The notes under the pieces are model-generated. The model did not search any database. It worked only from the letters and a program-made list of their open reading frames with translations, and had not been told where the DNA came from. The position numbers and the translations under genes were made by a program. From Brachybacterium fresconis (GTDB lineage Bacteria; Actinomycetota; Actinomycetes; Actinomycetales; Dermabacteraceae), in the NCBI RefSeq assembly GCF_017876515.1, contig NZ_JAGIOC010000001.1:2480001-2544000 (forward strand): DNA of 64,000 nucleotides, given 5' to 3'. Positions 49,194 through 57,810 of the stretch are shown one piece after another; the stretch's first letter is position 1, and every line of letters starts with the position of its first letter.

Positions 49194-50867
49194 TCACACC
49201 CCACGACCTGCGCGGACAGTCCCGGTGTCCGGGGTGCCCGTCGGGTCGGCGCCCATCGGCCCGTCATCGTCCGGGCCCGCGGACTCTGCACCCGACGACT
49301 CCGCACCCGATGCGCCCGTCGACCCGGCGTCCGAGGATCCTGCCTCGAGCTCGCGGGTGGTGAGCCGCACGGTCTGCACCCACTGCCGCGAGGCGTCCGA
49401 GCTGATCGCGAGCACGCCGATCGCCGAGGCCCCGGCCCCCACGAGCAGCGAGTGCGCGACGTCGCCGGTGGTCGAGGTCGCCACCACCAGCCGTGCGACC
49501 GCGTCGACCGTGAACAGGGCCATGAGCGCGATCCGGGCCCAGCGGCTGCGGCGCAGCACTCCGACCAGCAGTCCCACGAGCACGAGCGCGAACCCGGAAG
49601 CCAGGTACACGCTGTTGCCCTCGGGCAGGATCAGGGAGGCATCGGCGTACCAGGACGTGACGTCCACGCCCAGCAGGCGGGAGGCCCACTGCGCGATCAC
49701 CAGCGCGGCCTGCAGCAGCACCAGCGCCCCGGTGAACACGAGCGTCGGCGGCGGAAGGTGGTGATCCGTCGCGCGCGAGATGATCTCGTGGACGTCGTCG
49801 ACCGTGCCGTGCCACTGCGCGGAGAGCTCGTCGCCCAGCTCCGCCCGGTCACCGCCCCGCAGGCGGGCCGCGGACAGTGCCGACTGCGCGGCGGCGCGGG
49901 CACGGGCCTTCATGACGGTGTTCCCCGTCGGCCGGTGCCGCGGCAGCATCAGGGCGCTGGCGCCGTCGGAGCGGGAGGCGGCGCCCGCGACGTCGAGCAC
50001 GGGCAGGTGCCCGTCGGTGCGGAAGCGGTCGCCCTGCCCGTTGCGGTCGTGGTAGGCGGTGGCGAACTCCTCGATCACCTCGACCGGGATCTCCGGATCC
50101 CCGTAGCGCACCGTGTCGATGAGGAAGTCGCGCTCGACGTCGATGTTCTCGTCGATGCGGTGGGTGATCTGCAGGGTGAAGAAGGAGAAGCCGACGGCGC
50201 GGTCATAGGTGCCGGCGGCCACCCAGTCGGCGCGGAAGCCGCCCGGCAGGCTGAGGTCCGGGGGCAGTCGCCAGAAGCGCACATGGTGGCGCTTGGTGGT
50301 GGTCCCGCCGACCTCCTGCTGATAGGTGAAGTCGTGGCGACGACCCATGAGGTACAGGTCGGAGACCGGGGCGGCCGGGAAGGAGCGGCGCAGCAGCGTG
50401 GAGCGGACCATCTGCCAGGCCGAGGACAGCGTGCGCTCCTCGGCGAGCACCCAGCCCGCGCGGCGCATCGCCACGTGCAGATCGGCCTCGGGGCCGTCGA
50501 CGGCGAGGTTGATGGGGTCCGAGAGCACGCCCTCGGTGGTGCGGGTGCGCCCGAAGAAGTAGTCCGGCAGGTAGATCCAGGTCATCAGCTGATGCAGGCG
50601 CGGCAGCGTGATGTACGTCAGCAGTATCCAGAAGCCGACCAGGTACAGCAGTCGCACCGGGGTCAGGGAGAAGCCCTCGACCAGGTACAGCAGGGCCAGC
50701 CAGACCGAGACCACGACGCCGGCGACGATGAACAGGGTGTCCAGCAGGCCGTACAGCTCGACGCGGCGGCCCGCGGGGTCGTGGCCGCTGGCGTGGTCGT
50801 AGGAGGGGCGCGTCGCGGGGATCGGGCGTTCGAGGGGCCGCCTGCGCGCCTCGCGTGCCGGTGTCAT
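49194..50867 (-). CDS. LssY C-terminal-domain membrane protein
   Basis: 557 residues. Two N-terminal membrane segments (LDTLFIVAGVVVSVWLALL, LLYLVGFWILLTYITLP), a soluble domain of about 200 residues (GWVLAEERTLSSAWQMVRST, DLYLMGRRHDFTYQQEVGG, KRHHVRFWRLP: the LssY C-terminal domain seen in Legionella LssY and PAP2-fused proteins), then four more membrane segments and a Ser/Ala/Asp-rich tail. Function unknown; the domain often goes with lipid-phosphatase proteins. ATG 50867 overlaps the stop of a leaderless 10-codon micro-ORF and has no ribosome site of its own. Confidence 0.78.
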   Translation of the reverse strand: MTPAREARRRPLERPIPATRPSYDHASGHDPAGRRVELYGLLDTLFIVAGVVVSVWLALLYLVEGFSLTPVRLLYLVGFWILLTYITLPRLHQLMTWIYLPDYFFGRTRTTEGVLSDPINLAVDGPEADLHVAMRRAGWVLAEERTLSSAWQMVRSTLLRRSFPAAPVSDLYLMGRRHDFTYQQEVGGTTTKRHHVRFWRLPPDLSLPGGFRADWVAAGTYDRAVGFSFFTLQITHRIDENIDVERDFLIDTVRYGDPEIPVEVIEEFATAYHDRNGQGDRFRTDGHLPVLDVAGAASRSDGASALMLPRHRPTGNTVMKARARAAAQSALSAARLRGGDRAELGDELSAQWHGTVDDVHEIISRATDHHLPPPTLVFTGALVLLQAALVIAQWASRLLGVDVTSWYADASLILPEGNSVYLASGFALVLVGLLVGVLRRSRWARIALMALFTVDAVARLVVATSTTGDVAHSLLVGAGASAIGVLAISSDASRQWVQTVRLTTRELEAGSSDAGSTGASGAESSGAESAGPDDDGPMGADPTGTPDTGTVRAGRGV

Positions 50868-50896
50868 CGGGTGCGCCCCGGGCTCCACGACCTCAT
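50864..50896 (-). CDS. Leaderless micro-ORF (10 codons) coupled to the LssY-domain gene
   Basis: ATG 50896 stands 6 nt after TACGAT. The peptide is MRSWSPGRTR, ending at TGA 50866-50864, which overlaps ATG 50867 (ATGA). With no Shine-Dalgarno at the main start, reinitiation after this peptide is the simplest way to translate it. Confidence 0.5.
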   Translation of the reverse strand: MRSWSPGRTR

Positions 50897-50902
50897 GCGC
50901 CC

Positions 50903-50908
50903 ATCGTA
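50903..50908 (-). promoter_or_regulatory. -10 element TACGAT
   Basis: TACGAT on the minus strand ends 6 nt before the micro-ORF ATG 50896. Confidence 0.5.
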
Positions 50909-50946
50909 GAGGGGAGGCCGACGTCGGCTCCCAGGGACTGCGTGGC

Positions 50947-52605
50947 TCAGGAGCTCCGAGGGGCCGGGGCGACCCGCGTCGCCCGGCTGACGACGATCGC
51001 TCCGACGAGCCCGAGCAGCAGGAAGCCGGCGGACCCGGCCATCGCGATCCGCGTCCCCTCGGTGAACACGGTGCTGAGCTGGTCCAGGGTCCCGCTCGGC
51101 GCCTGCTGGGCCCGCAGCTGCGGCAGGATCGACCCCGCGGAATCGGTCAGGGTCCGCCCGAACTGCGTGGCCTGACCGCTCAGCGTGTCCAGGCGCGCCG
51201 TCAGCCCGACGGCGAGCATCGCCCCGGCGACGGCGGTCCCCAGCGCGGTGCCGAGCTGGCGGACCGTGGACTGCGTGGCCGAGCCCTGCCCGGACTGCCC
51301 GGCGGGCACCGGGGCGAGGACGGTCGAGGTCAGCTGGGCCGAGGCGAGACCCAGGCCCAGCCCGTAGATCACGAGGATCCCGACGATCAGGAGGACGGGC
51401 GTCGTCGGCCGCAGCACCACGGAGAGCGCGCCGACGCCGAGGATCTCCATGCCGAGCCCGACCAGCACGGTGCCAGGAGCCCCGATCGCGGCGGCGAGGT
51501 GACGGGCGAGCATTCCCGACAGGAACGCTCCCCCGGCCATGGCCGCCAGCACGAGCCCGGCCTCGAGGGTGCCCAGCGCCCGCACGTCCACCAGGTACAG
51601 CGGCAGCACGAACAGCAGACCGAATTCGCCGATCGCGACGGTGCCGGCGGTGAGGTTCCCCCAGGCGAAGGCGGGCAGGCGGAACAGATCCAGGTCCAGC
51701 AGCACCGCACGTCCGGAGCTCGCACGATGCCGCTCCCACAGCACGAAGGCACCGAGCAGGATCACCCCCGCGAGCAGGAAGAACGGGCTGAGCGAGAGCC
51801 CGGCCGGACCGTGGAGCTCCGCGCCGCCCAGTGTCAGCGGAGCCTGCTCCTGCCACCAGCCGAGCGTGGTCGCCTCGACGATGCCGACAACGAGCGACCC
51901 GAGTGCCAGGGCGCTGAGCACGGCGCCCAGGACGTCGACGCCTCGGGCGCCCGCCTCCTCCCGCGACTCCGCGACCCACCGGACGGTGCCGACCAGCACC
52001 GCGAGGCCCACGGGGAGGTTCACCAGGAAGATCCAGGGCCAGGAGAAGGAGCTGGTCAGCCAGCCGCCGAGCAGAGGGCCGAGGGCCGCCGCCCCGGCCA
52101 TGACCGCGCCCCACACCCCGAAGGCGGCCGCGCGCTCACGCCCGCGGAAGGTGGCGTTCACGCTCGAGAGCGTCGAGGGGAGGATGAGCGCGCCGCCGAC
52201 TCCCTGCAGCAGGCGGGCCGCGATCAGGGTCCCGGCCCCGCTCGCCAGCGCCGCGAGGACCGAGGCCACGAGGAAGATCGTGACGCCCACCAGGAGGAGC
52301 CGGCGCCTGCCCACGCGGTCCCCCAGGCGTCCGGAGATGAGCAGCAGAGCGGACAGCACCACGGCGTAGCTGGTGGTGACCCACTGGGCGCTGGTGAGGT
52401 CCAGGGAGAGGTCCGTGATGATCGTGGGCAGGGAGACCGCGACGATCGACCCGTCGATGACGATCAGCGCGAGGCCGGCGGCGAGGACGCCGAGGGCCTT
52501 CCACCGGCGCGGGTCGGGGGCGGGGGCCGGGGTGCCGGCGGCAGGTCGGGACGCGGCGGCGGCCGGATCGGTCGCCCCGCGGCGGTGGGGGCGTGAGTTC
52601 GTCAT
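50947..52605 (-). CDS. DHA2-family MFS multidrug exporter
   Basis: 552 residues, 14 membrane segments. ALIVIDGSIVAVSLPTI (motif D1), QWVTTSYAVVLSALLLISGRLGDRVGRR (motif A) and GVGGALILPSTLSSV with GPLLGGWLTSSFSWPWIFLVNLP (motif C) give the EmrB/QacA type. It expels hydrophobic drugs or metabolites with protons. TAAACT ends 6 nt before ATG 52605 (leaderless). No regulator gene is next to it. Confidence 0.9.
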   Translation of the reverse strand: MTNSRPHRRGATDPAAAASRPAAGTPAPAPDPRRWKALGVLAAGLALIVIDGSIVAVSLPTIITDLSLDLTSAQWVTTSYAVVLSALLLISGRLGDRVGRRRLLLVGVTIFLVASVLAALASGAGTLIAARLLQGVGGALILPSTLSSVNATFRGRERAAAFGVWGAVMAGAAALGPLLGGWLTSSFSWPWIFLVNLPVGLAVLVGTVRWVAESREEAGARGVDVLGAVLSALALGSLVVGIVEATTLGWWQEQAPLTLGGAELHGPAGLSLSPFFLLAGVILLGAFVLWERHRASSGRAVLLDLDLFRLPAFAWGNLTAGTVAIGEFGLLFVLPLYLVDVRALGTLEAGLVLAAMAGGAFLSGMLARHLAAAIGAPGTVLVGLGMEILGVGALSVVLRPTTPVLLIVGILVIYGLGLGLASAQLTSTVLAPVPAGQSGQGSATQSTVRQLGTALGTAVAGAMLAVGLTARLDTLSGQATQFGRTLTDSAGSILPQLRAQQAPSGTLDQLSTVFTEGTRIAMAGSAGFLLLGLVGAIVVSRATRVAPAPRSS

Positions 52606-52611
52606 GACCCC

Positions 52612-52617
52612 AGTTTA
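52612..52617 (-). promoter_or_regulatory. -10 element TAAACT, leaderless promoter of exporter gene
   Basis: TAAACT on the minus strand ends 6 nt before ATG 52605. Confidence 0.5.
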
Positions 52618-52708
52618 TGACGCGCCGTCAGATCCGTACATCCATCGATGAGTTGATCCCGGCGATGGCCGTGAACGTACGAGCGAGGCCGAACGGGGGC
52701 CGGCGTTC

Positions 52709-52714
52709 TAGGCT
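52709..52714 (+). promoter_or_regulatory. -10 element TAGGCT of the aldo/keto reductase gene
   Basis: TAGGCT 26 nt before ATG 52741 would give a leader of about 20 nt that holds the ribosome site GAGAGGAG. Confidence 0.45.
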
Positions 52715-52740
52715 GGGGGCTTCCGACGAGAGGAGCCCTC

Positions 52741-53589
52741 ATGACCGCCCCATCCCCCACGGTCCCCGTCCTGGCGCTGCACGACGGCCGCTCGATCCCG
52801 CAGCTCGGGTACGGCGTCTTCAAGGTCGAGAACGAGGTGGCCGCCGATGTGACCGCGCAGGCCCTCCAGGCCGGGTACCGCCACCTCGACACCGCGAAGG
52901 TCTACGGCAACGAGGAGGGCGTGGGCCGCGCGATCCGCGACTCCGGGGTGCCGCGCGAGGAGCTGTTCGTGACCACCAAGCTGTGGAACGACGCCCAGCG
53001 CTTCGATGACGCGATCGCAGCCTGCGAGGCCTCCCTCGAGCGGCTGGGCCTGGAGTACGTCGATCTCTACCTGGTGCATTGGGCGGCTCCTGCCCAAGGC
53101 ACCTACGTCGAGGCGTGGAGGGCGCTGATCGAGCTGCAGCGACGCGGTCTGGTGCGCTCGATCGGCGTCTCGAACTACCCCCTCCAGCAGCTGACCGAGG
53201 CGATCGAGGCCACGGGCGTGGCTCCCGCGGTCCACCAGATCGAGCTGCACCCGTACTTCCAGCAGCGCGAGCTGCGCGCGATCCACGCCCAGCACGGGAT
53301 CCTCACCGAGGCGTGGGGGCCGCTGGGGCAGGGCAAGTCCGACCTGCTCGAGAACGCCACGATCACCGCCGTCGCCGCAGCGCACGAGGCGACCACTGCG
53401 CAGGTGGTGCTGGCCTGGCACCTCGCGAAGGGCATCATCACGATCCCCAAGTCGGTCACGCCCTCCCGGATCGTGGAGAACCTCGCCGCGGCCCGGCTCA
53501 CGCTGACCGCCGAGGAGGTCGCGTCGATCGACGCCCTCGACCGTCCTGACGGCCGCGGCGGCGCGGACCCGGCGACCAAGACGGCCTGA
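52741..53589 (+). CDS. Aldo/keto reductase (2,5-diketogluconate reductase type)
   Basis: 282 residues. Family marks: SIPQLGYGVFKV, GYRHLDTAKVYGNEEGVGRAI (catalytic Asp and Tyr), LFVTTKLWN (Lys), YLVHWA (His), SIGVSNYPLQQL and the NADPH tail IPKSVTPSRIVENL. Soluble TIM-barrel monomer that reduces aldehydes and ketones with NADPH. Alone, followed by a 7-bp repeat array. Confidence 0.92.
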   Translation: MTAPSPTVPVLALHDGRSIPQLGYGVFKVENEVAADVTAQALQAGYRHLDTAKVYGNEEGVGRAIRDSGVPREELFVTTKLWNDAQRFDDAIAACEASLERLGLEYVDLYLVHWAAPAQGTYVEAWRALIELQRRGLVRSIGVSNYPLQQLTEAIEATGVAPAVHQIELHPYFQQRELRAIHAQHGILTEAWGPLGQGKSDLLENATITAVAAAHEATTAQVVLAWHLAKGIITIPKSVTPSRIVENLAAARLTLTAEEVASIDALDRPDGRGGADPATKTA

Positions 53590-53608
53590 GGCCCCCGACA
53601 CCGGCCCC

Positions 53609-53650
53609 GTCGCCCGTCGCCCGTCGCCCGTCGCCCGTCGCCCGTCGCCC
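53609..53650. repeat. Six perfect copies of a 7-bp unit (GTCGCCC)
   Basis: A 42-bp simple-sequence array between the convergent reductase and siderophore ATPase genes, 2 nt from the stop of the latter. Prone to slippage; it lies outside both reading frames. Confidence 0.9.
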
Positions 53651-53652
53651 GC

Positions 53653-54417
53653 TCAGAAATACACCGCGAGCGGTCCCGTCGGCCCGTCGATGACCTGCAC
53701 CGGGGTGTCGAACACGCGCGAGAGAACGGCACCATCCATGATCTCGGCGACCGGTCCGGCCTCGAGGACGCCGCCCTCCTTCATGGCGATGATGTGATCG
53801 GCGTAGTGGGCGGCGAAGTTGATGTCGTGCAGCACGACGACGACGGTGCGCCCGAGCTCGCGGGCGGCGTCGCGCAGGCGGCCCATCATCTGCACGCTGT
53901 GGCGCATGTCGAGGTTGTTCAGCGGCTCGTCCAGCAGCACGTACTCGGTGTCCTGGGCCAGCACCATCGCCACGTAGGCGCGCTGGCGCTGGCCGCCGGA
54001 GAGCTGGTCGAGGTAGCGGTCCTCGAGATCGTCGAGGTGCAGGAAGTCGATGGCCTCGGAGATCTTCTGCTCGTCCAGCGGCGTCAGCCGCCCCTTCGAG
54101 TAGGGGAAGCGGCCGAAGCCCACCAGCTGGCGCACGGTGAGGCGGGTGATGAAGTGGTTCTCCTGCCGCAGCACCGAGAGGATCTTGGCGAGGTCCTTCG
54201 AGGCGGTGGAGCCCACGTCGTAGCCGGCCACCTCGATCGCACCCTCGTCGATCCCCAGCAGCCGTCCCGCCATCGTCAGCAGCGTCGATTTCCCGGCTCC
54301 GTTGGGACCCACCAGGGCGGTGACGCCGCCGGAGGGGATCTCGAGGGTGACCGGGCCGATCTCGACGGTCCCGGAGGACGAGGTGTACTGCTTGCGCACG
54401 GCATCGATGGAGATCAC
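53653..54417 (-). CDS. Iron-siderophore ABC transporter ATP-binding protein
   Basis: 254 residues from GTG 54417 (GTGA overlap with the permease). Walker A GPNGAGKST, Q-loop LRQENHFITRLTV, signature LSGGQRQRAYVAM, Walker B YVLLDEPLNNLD, switch His LHDINFA. FepC/YclP type. Last gene of the operon. Confidence 0.92.
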   Translation of the reverse strand: MISIDAVRKQYTSSSGTVEIGPVTLEIPSGGVTALVGPNGAGKSTLLTMAGRLLGIDEGAIEVAGYDVGSTASKDLAKILSVLRQENHFITRLTVRQLVGFGRFPYSKGRLTPLDEQKISEAIDFLHLDDLEDRYLDQLSGGQRQRAYVAMVLAQDTEYVLLDEPLNNLDMRHSVQMMGRLRDAARELGRTVVVVLHDINFAAHYADHIIAMKEGGVLEAGPVAEIMDGAVLSRVFDTPVQVIDGPTGPLAVYF

Positions 54418-55553
54418 AGGCGCCCCTTCCGCAGGATGACGGCGAGGAAGACGCTCCCGCCGACGAGCTCGATGATGATGGACACGACGCCCTGCGCATA
54501 GAACACGTGGTTCATGAGGAAATAAGCGCCGGCGAGGATGACGAAGCCGACCAGCACGCCCACCGGGAGCAGCCGCCGGTGGTCGTGGGTGCCGGCGGCC
54601 TGGTAGGTCAGCGTCGCGACCAGGAAGCCGAAGAAGGTCATCGGTCCGATCAGGGCGGTGGAGACCGCCATCAGGATCGAGACCAGCACCAGCGTGCAGA
54701 TGGTCTGGCGACCGTGATCGACGCCGACGTTGATGCACACGTCGCGGCCCAGCGCGATGACGTTCAGCGTGCGGGCGTTCAGCCAGATCAGCACCCCGGC
54801 CACCAGGCACAGCGGGATCGCGTAGGGCAGGTACTCCACGCTCGCATTGGACACCGAGCCGAACAGGCGCGCGGTGAGCACGTCGAACTCGCTGGGGGTC
54901 AGCAGGCGCTGCATGAAGCTCGAGACCGCTCCGAGGCCACCTCCGAGCACGACCCCGATCAGCAGCATCACCTGGATGTTCGCGTAGCGGCCGCGCAGCA
55001 GCCAGCCGTACAGCAGCACGGACAGCGCCACCATCAGCGCGACCTGGATCAGGAACTGCCCGGTGCCCTGCAGGGCGACCACCCCGGCCACGCCGAGGAC
55101 GTACACGGCGGTGGTCTGGATCGCCGTGTACAGCGATTCGAAGCCCATGATCGAGGGGGTGATGATGCGGTTGCTGGTGACCGTCTGGAAGGCGATGGTG
55201 GCGGTGCCCTGGCAGAACGCGGCCACGCCCATCACGACCAGCGAGGTGGCCCGGAGCTCGGCGATCAACCAGAAGCCGCGGCTGCCGATCGGCATCGGGT
55301 TGTCGATCGCGAGCAGGCCCAGGCCGAAGCCCGCCGCGAGCACCACCAGCGTGCCCAGCACGATCCGGTAGCGGAGCCGGGACCGTCGATCGGCGAAGGC
55401 TCCCGAGCCGCCGCGGGGCCGACGGGGGACGGCGAGCGGAGCGATGTCCTCCGCGGTGTCGGTGGGCGCCGTGGAGACGTCGACGTGCTCATCGCCGGTG
55501 GCGGCCCCGAGCCGGCGGCCGGAGGGGACGGTGCGCGTGACGGGCTCATCCAT
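54414..55553 (-). CDS. Iron-siderophore ABC transporter permease (FecCD family, YclO-like)
   Basis: 379 residues with an extra polar N-terminus of about 60 residues, then about nine to ten membrane segments. VMGVAAFCQGTATIAFQTVTSNRIITPSIMG and ALGRDVCINVGVDHGR are FecCD marks. ATG overlaps the previous permease by 8 nt. Pairs with the product of 55546-56547 in the BtuCD-like pore. Confidence 0.9.
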   Translation of the reverse strand: MDEPVTRTVPSGRRLGAATGDEHVDVSTAPTDTAEDIAPLAVPRRPRGGSGAFADRRSRLRYRIVLGTLVVLAAGFGLGLLAIDNPMPIGSRGFWLIAELRATSLVVMGVAAFCQGTATIAFQTVTSNRIITPSIMGFESLYTAIQTTAVYVLGVAGVVALQGTGQFLIQVALMVALSVLLYGWLLRGRYANIQVMLLIGVVLGGGLGAVSSFMQRLLTPSEFDVLTARLFGSVSNASVEYLPYAIPLCLVAGVLIWLNARTLNVIALGRDVCINVGVDHGRQTICTLVLVSILMAVSTALIGPMTFFGFLVATLTYQAAGTHDHRRLLPVGVLVGFVILAGAYFLMNHVFYAQGVVSIIIELVGGSVFLAVILRKGRL

Positions 55554-56547
55554 GGCGGCGCTGCCGGAGCAGGAGGGCGATGAACACGGCCGCGCCGAGG
55601 ATGCCCAGGATCAGGGAGACCGGCACCTCGAACGGCATGATGACGATGCGGCCGACGAGGTCGCAGACGGTGACGATCCCGATGCCGAGCAGGCACACCC
55701 AGGGGAGGTTGCTGCGCAGGTCGTCGCCGCGGATCATCGAGACCACGTTGGGCACGATCAGGCCGAGGAAGGGCAGGTTGCCGACCACCACGGTGACCAC
55801 GCCGGTGGCGACCGCGACCAGCCCGGTGCCCAGCAGCAGCACCCGCTGGTAGTTCACGCCGACGTTGGTGGCGATGTCCTCGCCGAGCCCCGCGACGGTG
55901 AGCCGATCCGCCACGAAGAAGACGGCGATCCCCACCAGCAGCACGATCCACAGGACCTCGTACTGGCCACGCAGCACCGAGGTGAAGGATCCGGCGAACC
56001 AGACCCCGAGGTTCTGCAGGGCGTCGAACTGCAGCGCCACGAAGGTGGAGACCGAGCCGACGACGGCACCCAGCATGATGCCGATGATCGGCACGATCAG
56101 GGAGCTGCGCAGGGTGACCTTGCGCAGGAACGCGAAGAACACCATGGTGCCGACGAAGGAGAAGATGATCGCGACGGTCATCCGGGTCAGCAGGTCCGCC
56201 TGCGGGCTGACGATCATGACCAGGATGAGGCCGAGCCCCGCCCACTCGGTGGTGCCCGTCGTCGACGGCTCCACGAAGCGGTTCTGCGTCATCAGCTGCA
56301 TGATCAGCCCGGACATGGCCATCGCGGCGCCGGCCAGCACCAGCGCGATGGTACGGGGGATGCGGGTGATCGCGAACATCTCGGCGCCTTCCTCGGTCCC
56401 GACGACGTCGTAGACGCCGGTGAAGAGCGAGGCCACCAGGAGCAGCGCCACCACCACGATGCCGATCACGAGCTTGCCGTCGAGCAGGCGCTCGCGGCCG
56501 CGATGCCGGGCGGGCGGCGCAGCGGTGATGAGAGTGGGAGGGGGCAT
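55546..56547 (-). CDS. Iron-siderophore ABC transporter permease (FecCD family, YclN-like)
   Basis: 333 residues, about nine to ten membrane segments. RIPRTIALVLAGAAMAMSGLIMQ, NRFVEPSTTGTTEWAGLG and FLGLIVPNVVSMIRGDDLRSNLP match the family. First permease after the binding protein, 108 nt downstream of its stop. Confidence 0.9.
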   Translation of the reverse strand: MPPPTLITAAPPARHRGRERLLDGKLVIGIVVVALLLVASLFTGVYDVVGTEEGAEMFAITRIPRTIALVLAGAAMAMSGLIMQLMTQNRFVEPSTTGTTEWAGLGLILVMIVSPQADLLTRMTVAIIFSFVGTMVFFAFLRKVTLRSSLIVPIIGIMLGAVVGSVSTFVALQFDALQNLGVWFAGSFTSVLRGQYEVLWIVLLVGIAVFFVADRLTVAGLGEDIATNVGVNYQRVLLLGTGLVAVATGVVTVVVGNLPFLGLIVPNVVSMIRGDDLRSNLPWVCLLGIGIVTVCDLVGRIVIMPFEVPVSLILGILGAAVFIALLLRQRRHG

Positions 56548-56655
56548 CAGGTCACCTGGTGGGAGGGGTCGGGCGGCGGGCGGCCGACGCGCGGCGCGGC
56601 GGACGGACCCCGTCGGTCCCGTCCGCCGCGCCGGATGCGAGCCGGAGGGTCGCGA

Positions 56656-57669
56656 TCAGGCCGTGGCCTCGAGGGAGTCGGCCAGGGACTCGAAGTACTC
56701 GGTGTAGGTCTGGATGGATTCGTTGGTGTAGGTGTCCGCCGGCATGTAGACGAGGTTCCCCTCGGCGATCGCGGTGACCCCGGCCAGGGCCTCGGAGGCC
56801 TCGAGGACATCGGCGGCCGGCTGGTAGGAGGGGTCCTCCGCGGAGATCGCGGCGTCACGGTCCATGACCAGGATCCAGTCGGGGTTCGAGCTCGCGATGG
56901 CCTCGACGGAGATGTCGTCGCCCTGATGGTCGTCGCTGGCGCCGTCGACCTCGAGCGCGGGGACGAGGTCGAAGGCGTCGAAGGCCCAGCCCAGGGTGCG
57001 GCCCTGGCCGGGGGCGATGAAGCCGATCTCGCCGCCGGAGACGGTGACGGCCATGACGGTGGAGGAGCCGTCGTAGGCGGCGGCGACGCGCTCCATCGCG
57101 GCATCGAGGCCGCTGGCCAGCTCCTTCGCCTCGGCCTCCTTCTCGAAGATCGTCCCGAGGGTGGAGACCTGGCGCTTGAGCTCCTCGGCGAAGGGCTCCT
57201 CCTCGCGGGGGTCGAGCTCGAGGATGACGGCGTCGGGAGCGTACTTGCTGAAGTCGTCGTGATACTGCGCGAAGCGCTGACCGTTGATGATCAGCGTGGG
57301 CTCGGCGGCGACCACGGCCTCGAGGTCGGGCTCGCGGTGGTTGCCGAGATCGATGATCGACTCGTCGTCCTTGTACGGGTTGGTCGAGGGCATGAGCGCC
57401 CGCGCGGCGGCGGTGAGCGGGACGCCCCAGGCCTGGAGGGTCTCGAAGGTGCGGTTGTCGGTCGCGACCACGGACGTCGGAGGCACCTCGACGGCGTGGG
57501 TGCCGTTGTTGTCCTCGACCTCGACGGTGCCTGACGCGCCTGCGTCCTTCGCCCCGGCATCGTCGGCGGCTCCCGTGGACGTGCCGCAGGCGGTCAGGGC
57601 GAGGCCGAGGGCGCCGACGGCGGAGGCGGCGCCGAAGTGGCGGCGGGAGAACCGGGAGGACGCAGTCAT
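56656..57669 (-). CDS. Siderophore-binding lipoprotein (CeuE/YclQ type)
   Basis: 337 residues. Signal RFSRRHFGAASAVGALGLALTAC ends in a lipobox with Cys28; the RR suggests Tat export. Binding fold class III: PTSVVATDNRTFETLQAWGV, IDLGNHREPDLEAVVAAEPTLII and NPDWILVMDRDAAI. It captures ferric catecholate-type siderophores for the two permeases and ATPase downstream. GGAAGG precedes ATG. The iron box at 57724 lies over the transcription start. Confidence 0.9.
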   Translation of the reverse strand: MTASSRFSRRHFGAASAVGALGLALTACGTSTGAADDAGAKDAGASGTVEVEDNNGTHAVEVPPTSVVATDNRTFETLQAWGVPLTAAARALMPSTNPYKDDESIIDLGNHREPDLEAVVAAEPTLIINGQRFAQYHDDFSKYAPDAVILELDPREEEPFAEELKRQVSTLGTIFEKEAEAKELASGLDAAMERVAAAYDGSSTVMAVTVSGGEIGFIAPGQGRTLGWAFDAFDLVPALEVDGASDDHQGDDISVEAIASSNPDWILVMDRDAAISAEDPSYQPAADVLEASEALAGVTAIAEGNLVYMPADTYTNESIQTYTEYFESLADSLEATA

Positions 57670-57723
57670 GGTGGAGGAAGCCTTCCGTGGGGGTCGGGGG
57701 CCGGGTCGCGCCCGGCACTCCTA

Positions 57724-57742
57724 CTGAGGCTAGCCTCACCTA
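57724..57742 (-). promoter_or_regulatory. DtxR/IdeR iron box
   Basis: TAGGTGAGGCTAGCCTCAG on the minus strand, with the perfect 14-bp palindrome TGAGGCTAGCCTCA (57725-57738). It fits the DtxR/IdeR consensus TTAGGTTAGGCTAACCTAA well. A promoter-like TTCGCA-N18-GACACT ends at its edge (57742), so iron-loaded repressor would block transcription of the siderophore operon. Confidence 0.85.
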
Positions 57743-57810
57743 GTGTCTTTTCGCCACTGGGGACTTGCGAAAATTTCGGTTCCGGCTGTGATCGTCGCGA
57801 CATCGCGCCT

